64,000 nt of DNA. Source: Sipunculus nudus. Lineage: Eukaryota > Annelida > Sipuncula > Golfingiida > Sipunculidae. Below the pieces are notes generated by a model. The model had not been told where the DNA came from. It made no database searches and saw only the letters and a program-made list of their open reading frames with translations. Each line of letters begins with the position of its first letter. Positions within the stretch are counted from its first letter, which is position 1. The translations under genes were made by a program, and so were the position numbers. Shown here piece after piece: positions 1-10,055 of this stretch. Location: NCBI GenBank assembly GCA_026874595.1, contig CM049306.1, forward strand, positions 53,908,019-53,972,018, read 5' to 3'.

Positions 1-2228
1 ATGTTATAGAGCTATCCAAGGGGTACATTAGTATAAATTTTATTTCCTGATCAGTCAAACGGTTCCCGAGATATGAGCTTGGAAAGCAGATAAAATCAAG
101 TCCCAGAGGAGCTCTCTGGAAACGAACGCGGCAACGGCGGAGGAACCCGGTCAAAAACATAGTATCAAAAAAATTTCGTTTTGGCGGGTACAAAAATACA
201 GGTGGCTCCACCAGTCTGCAGAAACTAATAAAAACACTTACATACATCAATATCCATGCAAAGAATCATGGTGATCTCCCCATTAGTTGTTCAGATACTT
301 CAGCTTTTGTATCAAATTGTCCATTATTCTGAGGGATACTTCGGAGTCCTATAGCTTGAAGGATATGGGTAACAGAGACCTAATTTTAAGTTTCCACAGG
401 CACTTTTCATGGGCCTTCTTGCATGACAAGAATGAAGATTCTAGGTTCAGTTGTTGCGATTTGTACCCTGTTGACAGATAACCACATCTTTAAAGGTATC
501 AAAAAAGAGAAAAAAAATCGTAAAAATTTGAAAAAAATACAGGTGGCGCACCCAGTCTGCAGAAACTGATGGAACAGGTCATGATCAATATGTATGCCGA
601 AAATCATGACCATCAGTGTTGTAGTTATTGAGATACTGCAGTTTTTGTATCAAATTTTCCATTATTCTGTGGGGTAATTTGGAGCCATACAGCTTTAAGA
701 ATATGGGTAACAGAGACCTAATTTCAGGTTTCCATGGAGACTTTGCATGGGTCTCCCTGTGTGTCAAGATGAAGATTCTAGGTCCAGTTTTAATAATTTG
801 TGCCCTGTTAACAGATGTTCATAACTTTAAAGGTCTCAAAAATATAGAAAAAAATCGTAAAAAAACCCGAACAAATACAGGTGGTGCCACCAGTCTGCAG
901 AAACTGATGAAACACTCCATGATCAATATCCATGAAAACAATTATGGTGATCTCTGCATTAGTTGTTCAGATACTTCAGCTTTTGTATCAAATTTTCCAT
1001 TATTCTGAGCTGTACTTTGGAGTGCCATAGCTCAAAAGATATGGGTAACATAGACCTAATTTCAGGTGTACATGGAGACTTATCATGGGTCTCCCTGTGT
1101 GTCAACAATGAAGATTTTGGTCCAGTCCTTACGATTTGTACTCTGTTGACAGATAACTACATCCTGAAAGGTCTCGAAAATGGAGAAAAAAAATTGTGAA
1201 AATTTGAAAAAATACAGGTGGCACGACCAGTCTGCAGGTACTGATGAAACACCTCTTGATCAATATGTATGCCAAAAATCATGACCATCAGTGTTGTTGT
1301 TATTGAGATGTTGCAGTTTGTTTTTATCAAATTTTCCATTATTCTGGGGGGTTATTGGGAGCCCCCCATAGCTCAAAGGTTATGGGTAACAGAGACCTTA
1401 TTTCAGGTTTCCATGCAGACTTTTTATGGACCTCTCAGTGTGTCAAGAATGAAGATTCTAGGTCCAGTCTTTATGATTTGTGCCCTGTTAACAGCTGTTC
1501 ACATTTTTAAATTCGTAAAAAATCGAAAAATTCAGGTGGCGCCACCAGTCTGCAGGAAGTGATGGAACATCTCATGATCAATACGTATGCCAAAAATCAT
1601 GACCATCAGTCAAGTAGTTAATGAGATATTGAAGTTTTTGTATGAAATTTTTGACTTTTCTGGGGGGTACTTTGGGGCCCCATAGCTCAAAGGATATGGG
1701 TAACAGAGATCTAATTTATGGTTTCCACGGAGACTTTTAATAGGTTTCTCAGTGTGTCGAGAATGAAGATTCTAGGTCCAGCGGTTACGATTTGTGCCAC
1801 GTTAACAGATGTTCACATTTTTAAAGGTCTCAAAAATAGAGAAAAAAATTTGTAAAAAATCGAAAAATACAGGTGGCGCCACCAGTCTGCAGGAAGTGAT
1901 GGAACATCTCATGATCAATATGTATGCCAAAAATCATGACCATCAGTCAAGTAGTTAATGAGATATTGAAGTTTTTGTATGAAATTTTTGACTTTTCTGG
2001 GGGGTACTTTGGGGCCCCATAGCTCGAAGGATATGGGTAACAGAGACCTAATTTCTGGTTTCCAAGGAGATTTTTCATGGACCTCTCAGAATCCCAAGTT
2101 ACAAGGTTCTAGGTTCAGCGGTTACGATTTGTGCCTGGTTAACGGACGGACAGACGGACAGACGGACAGACGGACGACGGACAAAGAGTGATCGCTATAG
2201 CTCAGGAGACTTTCAGTCAGCTGAGCTA
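1..2228 (+). repeat. ~335-bp satellite array, plus orientation (array 1)
   Basis: Six tandem units can be counted from a shared marker, AGGTGGCGCCACCAGTCTGC or close variants, near 202, 540, 880, 1215, 1533 and 1870, giving spacings of about 318-340 bp. The window opens inside the array. Two unit types can be told apart by the stretch after the marker: one has GTTGTTCAGATACTTCAGC (units 1 and 3), the other has a GTTATTGAGAT-like stretch (units 2, 4, 5 and 6). The array ends in a GGACGGACAGAC-type simple repeat followed by GTGATCGCTATAGCTCAGG, and stops at AGCTGAGCTA around 2228. Short frames inside it are by-products of the repeat. The same family lies inverted at 44,441-46,690. Confidence 0.9.
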
Positions 2229-4061
2229 AAAACAGGAAAATATCAGATACCTCTCATCTTATTAATGATATATTAGATTACTCTTTGAATTTTAGGTATA
2301 AAGCAATTATGTTAGCAACGGCTTTCGATTCGATTGATTATGTGTTTCTATATACCACCCTTAAAAGTTTTGGATTTGGTGATGGTTTTCTCTCCTGGAT
2401 ACGAATATTACACACAAACTTGGAAAGCTGTGTCATTAATAATGGATATACAACGGGTTATTTTAACTTAGAAAGAGGTACCCGTCAGGGAGACCCTTTA
2501 GCTTCATACCTTTTCTTGCTTGTTATTGAAGTCCTGGCCATAGCGGTTCGTCAGTCAGATAAAGTGAGGGGAATTCGTATTAACAACTGCGAAATTAAAT
2601 TGAGTTTATTTGCTGATGATACCACCTTTTTCTGAAAGACCTTGATTCTATGAGTGCTGCTCTTGAATTATTCGAGGAGTTCGGCAATGTGTCCTCAGTT
2701 AAAATAAATTATGAGAAAAGTGAGTATGCACACATTGGCAGCAGACAGACCAAACAAAATAAAACCATTGGTATTAAATATGTGGATCTATAAAATGAGG
2801 CAATAAAAATACTTGGAATATATTATACATATAACGAGAAATTGTCATATGAATTAAATCTTGAAAGTGTGTATGAGAAGATGAAAACGGTATTAAACTC
2901 CTGGAGAAAGAGAGCCCTAACAATTTTTGGAAGAAACACACTGTTAAAATCAGTGGGTATAACCAAGATTTTGTACGTTCTTAATATTATAGAGCCACCG
3001 AAAGAATTCATTAAAAAAATCAAAAGTTGCATCGTTGAATTTATATGGTATGGAAGAAAACCAAAAATTAAATACGAAGTATTAATCAGTGATCTGGAAA
3101 GTGGAGGTTTAAAATTACTTGATATGGAAACAATATTAGATAGTCAGAGAATTATGTGGATTTGCAGATCAAAGAATTTAACAAACACAAATTTTGCTTC
3201 GATCCCAAACTTGTATTTCAGAAATATCGGGGGCATAGATAATATTGGTGCAAATTTCGATCCGGGATTAATTGAAGGAAAAATGACAAAATTTTATTGT
3301 CATTGTTTGAAGTCATGGGCTTATTTTACTTCAAAAAGCCCAAAAGGAGTTGTAGATATATGTTTACAGCAGCTATGGAACAAAAAATATATTCAGGTTG
3401 GAGGTAAGACGGTTTATAATAAGTTTCTGAATGACCTTGGTATAAAATATATATTCCAATTGTTTAAAAAAAAAATGGAACTAAACGACGATTAGCAGAT
3501 ATTTTACCGCCTGGCTCAAAATATTACAATAAATGTTATATTCACTATCTTTCTATTATGCATGCGATACCGACGGAATTGAAATGTGTGATAAAGAATA
3601 ACAAAATACCAGACAAAGCGGATGAAATTGATGTTATGGGAAGTTTTCTTTCCTTAGAAGAAGTGGTTTTAGATGCCAGAAATTTGAATTTTAAATGGCT
3701 GTATGGAAAACTGTGCCAAAAAAAGGTGTGTGATCCACCAAATAAAGAAAAAGTAGACACTATGTTGAACCAAAACACTAGGTGGAAACAAGCAGTAAAT
3801 CATATTTATTCTGTCTCGCTTGATATGTATTTAAGGCAATTCCAGTACAGGATTCTTCATAACATTTTATCAGTAAACGAAAAATTGTATAAATGGAAAA
3901 TAATAGACACAAATAAATGCTCGTATTGTTCAAATGAAGAAGAAACTATTACACATATATTTTGTGAATACACTGTGAGTCTTGCGTTCTATAAACAGAT
4001 AACTGAATGGGCTGTAGATACTGGAGTTGTGATGCCAGATATGTGCAAGTCGTTAATTTAT
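1805..4061 (+). repeat. Tandem duplication unit 1 (satellite end plus LINE)
   Basis: This 2,257-bp unit contains the last part of satellite array 1 and most of a truncated LINE. It is followed directly by a second, nearly identical unit at 4,062-6,309. The duplication joint has ACAG microhomology: ACAG occurs at 1805-1808, 4062-4065 and 6310-6313. By eye I find about seven substitutions plus a 7-bp and a 2-bp indel between the units, so the event is recent relative to the decay shared by both copies. Confidence 0.9.
2229..4061 (+). pseudogene. Truncated non-LTR retrotransposon reverse transcriptase, copy 1
   Basis: The translation is a LINE-type reverse transcriptase of the L1/Tx1-like kind, seen in pieces. 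ENIR (an early RT motif) is in one frame just after the satellite; AFDSIDYVFLYTTLKSFGF, LERGTRQGDPLASYLF and the catalytic FADDTTFF are in frame at 2285-2635; a LGIYY thumb-like motif and the carboxyl part follow at about 2,800-3,495 and 3,545-4,061, ending at the duplication joint. It is dead. The 5' half (endonuclease, ORF1) is absent. The catalytic aspartate region of motif A reads IMLATAFD instead of the family's LDxxKAFD. There is a frameshift after FADDTTFF and an in-frame TAA near 2791. A run of ten A near 3466-3475, against eight in copy 2, adds a frameshift private to this copy. The 3' end is lost at 4061. Relatives copy RNA into DNA at a nicked target; this copy cannot. The family is clear from the motifs, but the exact clade is a judgement. 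Confidence 0.88.
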
Positions 4062-4478
4062 ACAGATGTTCACATTTTTAAAGGTCTCAAAAATAGAGAA
4101 AAAAATTTGTAAAAAATCGAAAAATACAGGTGGCGCCACCAGTCTGCAGGAAATGATGGAACATCTCATGATCAATATGTATGCCAAAAATCATGACCAT
4201 CAGTCAAGTAGTTAATGAGATATTGAAGTTTTTGTATGAAATTTTTGACTTTTCTGGGGGGTACTTTGGGGCCCCATAGCTCGAAGGATATGGGTAACAG
4301 AGACCTAATTTCTGGTTTCCAAGGAGATTTTTCATGGACCTCTCAGAATCCCAAGTTACAAGGTTCTAGGTTCAGCGGTTACGATTTGTGCCTGGTTAAC
4401 GGACGGACAGACGGACAGACGGACAGACGGACAAAGAGTGATCGCTATAGCTCAGGAGACTTTCAGTCAGCTGAGCTA
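4062..4478 (+). repeat. Satellite array end, duplicated copy
   Basis: This stretch repeats 1805-2228 as part of the second tandem unit: one satellite unit with the CGCCACCAGTCTGCAGG marker near 4128, the GGACGGACAGAC simple repeat and the GATCGCTATAGCTCAGG tail. It lacks 7 bp of the simple repeat present in unit 1 and has one visible substitution (GAAATGATGG for GAAGTGATGG). Confidence 0.88.
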
Positions 4479-6528
4479 AAAACAGGAAAATATCAGATAC
4501 CTCTCATCTTATTAATGATATATTAGATTACTCTTTGAATTTTAGGTATAAAGCAATTATGTTAGCAACGGCTTTCGATTCGATTGATTATGTGTTTCTA
4601 TATACCACCCTTAAAAGTTTTGGATTTGGTGATGGTTTTCTCTCCTGGATACGAATATTACACACAAACTTGGAAAGCTGTGTCATTAATAATGGATATA
4701 CAACGGGTTATTTTAACTTAGAAAGAGGTACCCGTCAGGGAGACCCTTTAGCTTCATACCTTTTCTTGCTTGTTATTGAAGTCCTGGCCATAGCGGTTCG
4801 TCAGTCAGATAAAGTGAGGGGAATTCGTATTAACAACTGCGAAATTAAATTGAGTTTATTTGCTGATGATACCACCTTTTTCTGAAAGACCTTGATTCTA
4901 TGAGTGCTGCTCTTGAATTATTGGAGGAGTTCGGCAATGTGTCCTCAGTTAAAATAAATTATGAGAAAAGTGAGTATGCACACATTGGCAGCAGACAGAC
5001 CAAACAAAATAAAACCATTGGTATTAAATATGTGGATCTATAAAATGAGGCAATAAAAATACTTGGAATATATTATACATATAACGAGAAATTGTCATAT
5101 GAATTAAATCTTGAAAGTGTGTATGAGAAGATGAAAACGGTATTAAACTCCTGGGGAAAGAGAGCCCTAACAATTTTTGGAAGAAACACACTGTTAAAAT
5201 CAGTGGGTATAACCAAGATTTTGTACGTTCTTAATATTATAGAGCCACCGAAAGAATTCATTAAAAAAATCAAAAGTTGCATCGTTGAATTTATATGGTA
5301 TGGAAGAAAACCAAAAATTAAATACGAAGTATTAATCAGTGATCTGGAAAGTGGAGGTTTAAAATTACTTGATATGGAAACAATATTAGATAGTCAGAGA
5401 ATTATGTGGATTTGCAGATCAAAGAATTTAACAAACACAAATTTTGCTTCGATCCCAAACTTGTATTTCAGAAATATCGGGGGCATAGATAATATTGGTG
5501 CAAATTTCGATCCGGGATTAATTGAAGAAAAAATGACAAAATTTTATTGTCATTGTTTGAAGTCATGGGCTTATTTTACTTCAAAAAGCCCAAAAGGAGT
5601 TGTAGATATATGTTTACAGCAGCTATGGAACAAAAAATATATTCAGGTTGGAGGTAAGACGGTTTATAATAAGTTTCTGAATGACCTTGGTATAAAATAT
5701 ATATTCCAATTGTTTAAAAAAAATGGAACTAAACGACGATTAGCAGATATTTTACCGCCTGGCTCAAAATATTACAATAAATGTTATATTCACTATCTTT
5801 CTATTATGCATGCGATACCGACGGAATGGAAATGTGTGATAAAGAATAACAAAATACCAGACAAAGCGGATGAAATTGATGTTATGGGAAGTTTTCTTTC
5901 CTTAGAAGAAGTGGTTTTAGATGCCAGAAATTTGAATTTTAAATGGCTGTATGGAAAACTGTGCCAAAAAAAGGTGTGTGATCCACCAAATAAAGAAAAA
6001 GTAGACACTATGTTGAACCAAAACACTACGTGGAAACAAGCAGTAAATCATATTTATTCTGTCTCGCTTGATATGTATTTAAGGCAATTCCAGTACAGGA
6101 TTCTTCATAACATTTTATCAGTAAACGAAAAATTGTATAAATGGAAAATAATAGACACAAATAAATGCTCGTATTGTTCAAATGAAGAAGAAACTATTAC
6201 ACATATATTTTGTGAATACACTGTGAGTCTTGCGTTCTATAAACAGATAACTGAATGGGCTGTAGATACTGGAGTTGTGATGCCAGATATGTGCAAGTCG
6301 TTAATTTATACAGGTTGTGCAGAACATTATGGGAATAAAAGCCTTATTGACACGTTGCTATTAATCTATAAGTTTGTAATATTCAACTATCGAAATGACA
6401 TGAACACTCCAACCTTACAATTGTTTCAGAAGCATGTGCAAAAAATGGAACTGTTTGAGCGTAAGGTGGCAGAGAACAATAATGTTATATGCAAAATCAT
6501 CTGTATAAATGGAACAAAATCCTTTTAA
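4479..6528 (+). pseudogene. Truncated non-LTR retrotransposon reverse transcriptase, copy 2, intact 3' end
   Basis: This is the duplicate of copy 1, but it continues to the natural end of the frame. It has the same motifs: RQGDPLASYLF and FADDTTFF at 4535-4885, then a 478-codon frame at 5092-6528 holding the thumb and carboxyl part. That frame includes a zinc-binding RT-associated module, CSYCSNEEETITHIFCEY near residues 360-380, with a Cys-x2-Cys-x7-8-His-x3-Cys layout. It shares the older lesions with copy 1 (loss of the motif A aspartate, frameshift after FADDTTFF, TAA near 5041), so these predate the tandem duplication. The poly-A run near 5717-5724 is eight bases and keeps the frame open, unlike copy 1. 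The ATG at 5092 is only the first Met after a stop, not a real start. Non-functional remnant. Confidence 0.88.
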
Positions 6529-6868
6529 ACCAGATCACTTGAATACCTTCCAACTGCTTAATGTTCAAGGTTTAATTACCCAGTTTTGTTTTATTGTGTT
6601 CATATTCGCTGGAAATATGTTAGCATCCGGTTGAAGTTGAGTTGAAGTTGAGTTGCATATTCTATTATCTTCTTAGACATTAAGGTTTAATGTTAATTGT
6701 TTCTAAATATTTATTGAATGTAAATTGTGAGTTTATTCTATTACATGTCACTGATATCATAATACGTACCGAACACTGCATGTATGACTTTTTGTAACAT
6801 TATATATTCATTAGTTCATGTGATGTCGATGATTAAAAGAAAATCATTGGAAAAAAAAGAGAAAATAT
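6529..6868 (+). other. LINE 3' untranslated tail
   Basis: AT-rich sequence follows the LINE stop codon. It includes a short repeat of GTTGAAGTTGA near 6630-6655 and ends in GATGATTAAAAGAAAATCAT followed by an A-rich run near 6845-6870. Position and A-rich end fit the 3' UTR and tail of the retrotransposon; the exact end is uncertain. Confidence 0.5.
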
Positions 6869-7130
6869 TCTGAGGCATCCAAAAGAGAGAGAGAGAAAAG
6901 AAAGGAAGAAAAAAAAAAAAAAAACGGATCGGGGGGGGGGGTCCAGGGGATCCGGAACCCCCCTTTTTCATCAAAAGCAACGTTTTTTAAGGGCTTCAGA
7001 CAAACTTTTGCGGCTTGGACACCCCCCCCCCCCCTTTTCCAGACCTGGGGACCTTTTTTTAGGGTTTTCATTAGTCCTCCTTGGTTGGACCCCCCTTTTC
7101 CTAAATACTGGATCTGGACGATGGACAGTC
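6869..7130 (+). repeat. GC-rich homopolymer-bearing repeat, copy 1
   Basis: A purine tract (AAAAGAGAGAGAG to poly-A) leads into a run of G, then alternating CCCCCC blocks and the motifs AAGGGCTTCAG, GGACCTTTTTTTAGGG, GTCCTCCTTGGTTGGACC and CCTAAATACTGGATCTG. The same ordered motifs occur at 9,290-9,485, and a more diverged version at 62,725-62,890. Frames across it on either strand are low-complexity and not credible genes. Confidence 0.65.
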
Positions 7131-7255
7131 GAGGGGTGAAACGCTCGGCTTTCTTCGCTGGCGACCCGGGTTCGAGGCGTGGCTATGAGAGTGGGTTGAA
7201 GTTGCCGGTCCGAGGAAGAAATATAAAGAAATATAAACAAATAAACAACAATTTT

Positions 7256-7505
7256 AAGGGGGTAATCGTAAAACTGTAGGGGGTAATCTGAACCTGATTT
7301 CGAGGTGGGGGGGGGGGGCAGAGGGCAATGTAAAATCGATTTCAAGTAACCGGGCAAAAGGGGTTAATCTGAAATCAATTTCAAGTTACCGGAGGGGGTG
7401 GGGGTGGGTGAAATCGATTTCAAGGTAACGGAAAGGGTAGAATCTGAAATGGATTTCAAGTAATTGGGGATGGAGGGTAATTTGAAAACCGCTTCAGATC
7501 ATTCG
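7256..7505 (+). repeat. Degenerate tandem repeat, ~55-60 bp period
   Basis: GGGGTAATCTGAAATCGATT and TTTCAAGTTACCGG-like segments recur about four to five times with variation, separated by G-rich spacers of differing length. Copies near 7278, 7325, 7363, 7409, 7440 and 7477 are recognisable by TCTGAAA and ATTTCAAG. No reading frame is conserved. Confidence 0.65.
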
Positions 7506-8325
7506 GGGGCTACACGTTGTCTAAGAAAAATCCTCGCGAACATCGCACTTTCAAGCGACTTGCTAGTCCATTAAATGTTTCCAGATGAGGCCATGCCATT
7601 ACAATAATAATAGTCTGGAGTTATAACATAATTGATCTTTCCAAGGGTGACCTTTTTGTGTTTCTACAAACAATACGAGATTACAAATTTTATGATTAGA
7701 TGAATATTAGCTGCAGTCCGTTGATCTTTTGTTCTAAGCGTTGCAAAAAAGGTAATTTCGTTATATTTCTGCCTACCGAATTCAGCTGATCATTAAGTGC
7801 GATTCAGCTCCAAGAATTTCTGCTGTCAATATAAATCAGTATCCTCAGAGAAAATAGCAATTCGAGATAAAAACGAAACAATGGCTTCATCAACTTGAAA
7901 TCCATGATTGTTCCATAACTTTAATTTTATGTTCAACAAGCCCAGCAACTCTAATTAAGTGCCGGTAATTAATGATCAATTAAGATCAATACACATAAAT
8001 CACCTCGTTAAAAATTAAATGACTCTTTGTATCGTAATGTAAGAGACTTTATAATTAATTCAGTTTAATATTTGTTTTCAAGACTTCTTGGACACAAAGC
8101 ATTTTTTAAAAACCTTGCAATGTGAAAACTGCAGAATCTTTATTCGTTCGCTTAATCTATTTTCACAATCTTGTTTAGGAGATTAAACTATCTATAAAAA
8201 ATCAAAGTTTCAGGCCATTACACTGAACATCTCCTAAGATATGTGTGAGTTTCATCCACAATAGATAAAGGGTGGACGCCAGCGTAGACAAAAGATCAGA
8301 GGCACAAACACTTGACACACTGTAT
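7506..8325. other. Non-coding stretch, nothing recognised
   Basis: AT-rich unique-looking sequence without a usable frame or a repeat I could match elsewhere in the window. Confidence 0.5.
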
Positions 8326-8570
8326 TGTTACGGGTGATTCGTGCTTTGATTAATGGGGCAACGTGTCGGTCATCTGGCTGTCAGTGTCAGGCTGGTTGAG
8401 GACCAGACAAGCAGGCAGGGCAGCCCCAGCCTCGGTCTCGCACGCTGGGTGTCATATTGAGGCAGTCAGTACACCGGGCTCCTGGCTGAACGTATGTGTA
8501 TTTACTGAATAAAAGGTTTTAAATGTGAAAAACTCGTTCTATTAATTGCGTCGTAAATAGCAACGTAACA
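8326..8570 (+). mobile_element. LTR of a Ty3/Gypsy-like retrotransposon (5' LTR)
   Basis: This 245-bp segment begins TGTTACGGGTG and ends GCAACGTAACA, so it has perfect 7-bp inverted ends (TGTTACG/CGTAACA) of the TG...CA type. An AATAAA at 8508-8513 fits a polyadenylation signal. It is followed directly by CTGGTGGAGAAGTGCCGGG, which sits where a primer binding site is expected, and 75 bp later by a gag-like start. No matching 3' LTR is seen downstream, so the element is truncated. Confidence 0.7.
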
Positions 8571-8644
8571 CTGGTGGAGAAGTGCCGGGTATGAGCTCCT
8601 ATTGGCTCAGAGGAAGAAAATAAGCAAAACGACAGATCACGAAG

Positions 8645-8983
8645 ATGGAGACGTTTCGACCAGAACCATTTTCCGGTGCACCTGCAATTGATGCTGTAGC
8701 TTGGTTAGATAAGTTCAGGGACTGGGCTCAGATCGGCGGGTTTCATGAAAACAATGAAAAAAGTCAGCTTTTTTACTTCTCACCGCGTAAGCAGCTGTAT
8801 GGTTTCAAGGGTTATCTGGGACTAAGAAGGCCCAAACCGTCGTATACCATTTTACATAATGCATGTAACGACTCTCTAAAGTCTATGGTATTTGTAACCG
8901 AGAGGAACAATAACAAAAGGATCCGTCGAGCTAAACGGCTGGATGGAGTCATGGCTTGGTTGAATTTTTCCATGAGATCTTAA
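8645..8983 (+). pseudogene. Gag start of LTR retrotransposon, broken
   Basis: A 112-codon frame begins METFRPEPFSGAPAIDAVAW, and the next residues are LDKFRDWAQIGGF. This fits the amino end of Ty3/Gypsy-type gag proteins, where a hydrophobic-aromatic stretch of the type F.P.PF.G....A..WL..F..W opens the capsid region. Similarity fades after about residue 45, probably through a frameshift. A full gag is several hundred residues, and no nucleocapsid zinc knuckle, protease or polymerase follows. The location 75 bp after an LTR and its putative primer site supports the call. Gag would package the element's RNA; this fragment cannot. The family subdivision is not resolved. Confidence 0.6.
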
Positions 8984-9289
8984 TTTACTCTACTAAATTA
9001 CTAATGCACATATACTGAACAAGCGAGAAGAAGCAAGGGTACACCCTCCCGACCCTTCACAGTTTGCCATCGTGGGACGGCCGTCAATACTTGTCTATAC
9101 TGTAAAACTTTAAAAATCAAAATTTTTTACATTTGTCATGCGTGTGCTTACCACAAACCCCCAGTGTTTATATAATTTGCCTTGAAGCAATTCTTGAAAA
9201 ATGTTGACCGACTTCATACCCTCTTCACTACATCTCTACCTATGCCGCTGTTTTATTTAGAAGCGCCGGTGGATTGTTGGTGGAAGAAG
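8984..9289. other. Non-coding, possible remnant LTR-element interior
   Basis: The stretch between the gag remnant and the GC-rich repeat shows no recognisable motif. Confidence 0.35.
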
Positions 9290-9485
9290 CAACAGAAGAG
9301 GATCCCGGGGGTGGGGGGTCCAAACAGCCACCCCCCTTTTTTTCAGCCGCCGGTACCTTTTTGTAAGGATTTCAGGCCAATTGTTGTTACCTGGAGCCCC
9401 CCCCCCCTTTCGGAACTAGCGACCCTTTTTTAGTTTTTGTCCTCCATGGTAGAACCACTCCGTTTTCTTAAATCCTTGATCCGCC
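9290..9485 (+). repeat. GC-rich homopolymer-bearing repeat, copy 2
   Basis: It has the same order of motifs as 6,930-7,130: a G-rich start, CCCCCCTTTTTTT, AAGGATTTCAGGCC, CCCCCCCCCC, GACCCTTTTTTAG, GTCCTCCATGG, and a tail of CTTAAATCCTTGATCCG. A short frame across it is not a gene. Confidence 0.65.
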
Positions 9486-9489
9486 CCCT

Positions 9490-10055
9490 TAGAAGTTGGA
9501 CATATTTGAGATAGAGAAGTTGGCAATTTCACTTCTCTGGCGCAAATGTGATTAAGGATGGCAGACGCACCAATGCCGATCAGAGGAAAACAACCCTGTC
9601 TGGCGTGGCTTTCCGCAAGCTAGCTGTCAATGATGGGTAAACCAGAGACAATGGCAGCAAGATGAAGATAAGAAATAAATTATTCAATACGGTGCATGAT
9701 TCTATCGGCTTCTGTTGGGAGCTAACCAAAGTGGAAGAAAAAAGACTAGACACCCTTCATCGAAAATGCGTAGGACGTATGTTCAGAATACAATGGCGGG
9801 AACATGTAAGGAGATTGTGCTAGAGTTAGCAGAAGCATAGAGGGCCAGTGATGAGGGAAGGAAGAGAAGATGGACATGTATTGGACATGCTTTGAGAAAA
9901 TATCTAACCTGTGACCACGCTTTGTCATGGGGTGGGGGACACCGGGGGGGGGGGGGGAGAAAAGAAGGGTTGACAAAGACACAAGTGGCGGCGGACTGTT
10001 AGGGGGAAAAAAAGAATCTTTGGAGAGAGCCAGACAGGTTTGCCCGAACATATTT
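9490..10055 (+). pseudogene. Decayed non-LTR retrotransposon, carboxyl end of reverse transcriptase
   Basis: Interrupted translation in shifting plus-strand frames resembles the end of RTE/CR1-type LINE polymerases. A segment reading MKIRNKLFNTVHDSIGFCWE matches the linker before the classical LYGSETW region. It is followed by KVEEKRLDTLHRKCVGRMFR (family form L..FH.KCLR.I..I.W), then RKRRWTCIGHALRK (family form RRWRWIGHVLR) and a G-rich GKRRRGRP-like part. Stops and shifts occur throughout, and the upstream polymerase core is absent. It differs from the LINE at 2.2-6.5 kb, so it is a second family. The clade is inferred from memory of family patterns. Confidence 0.7.

Noticed and set aside
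1-2228. CRISPR-like array
   Set aside because: Units are ~335 bp, similar throughout, with no short repeat/spacer pattern; this is a satellite.
6844-7357. Minus-strand frames of 75 and 128 codons
   Set aside because: They are generated by homopolymer and GC-rich repeat sequence; the translation is low complexity.
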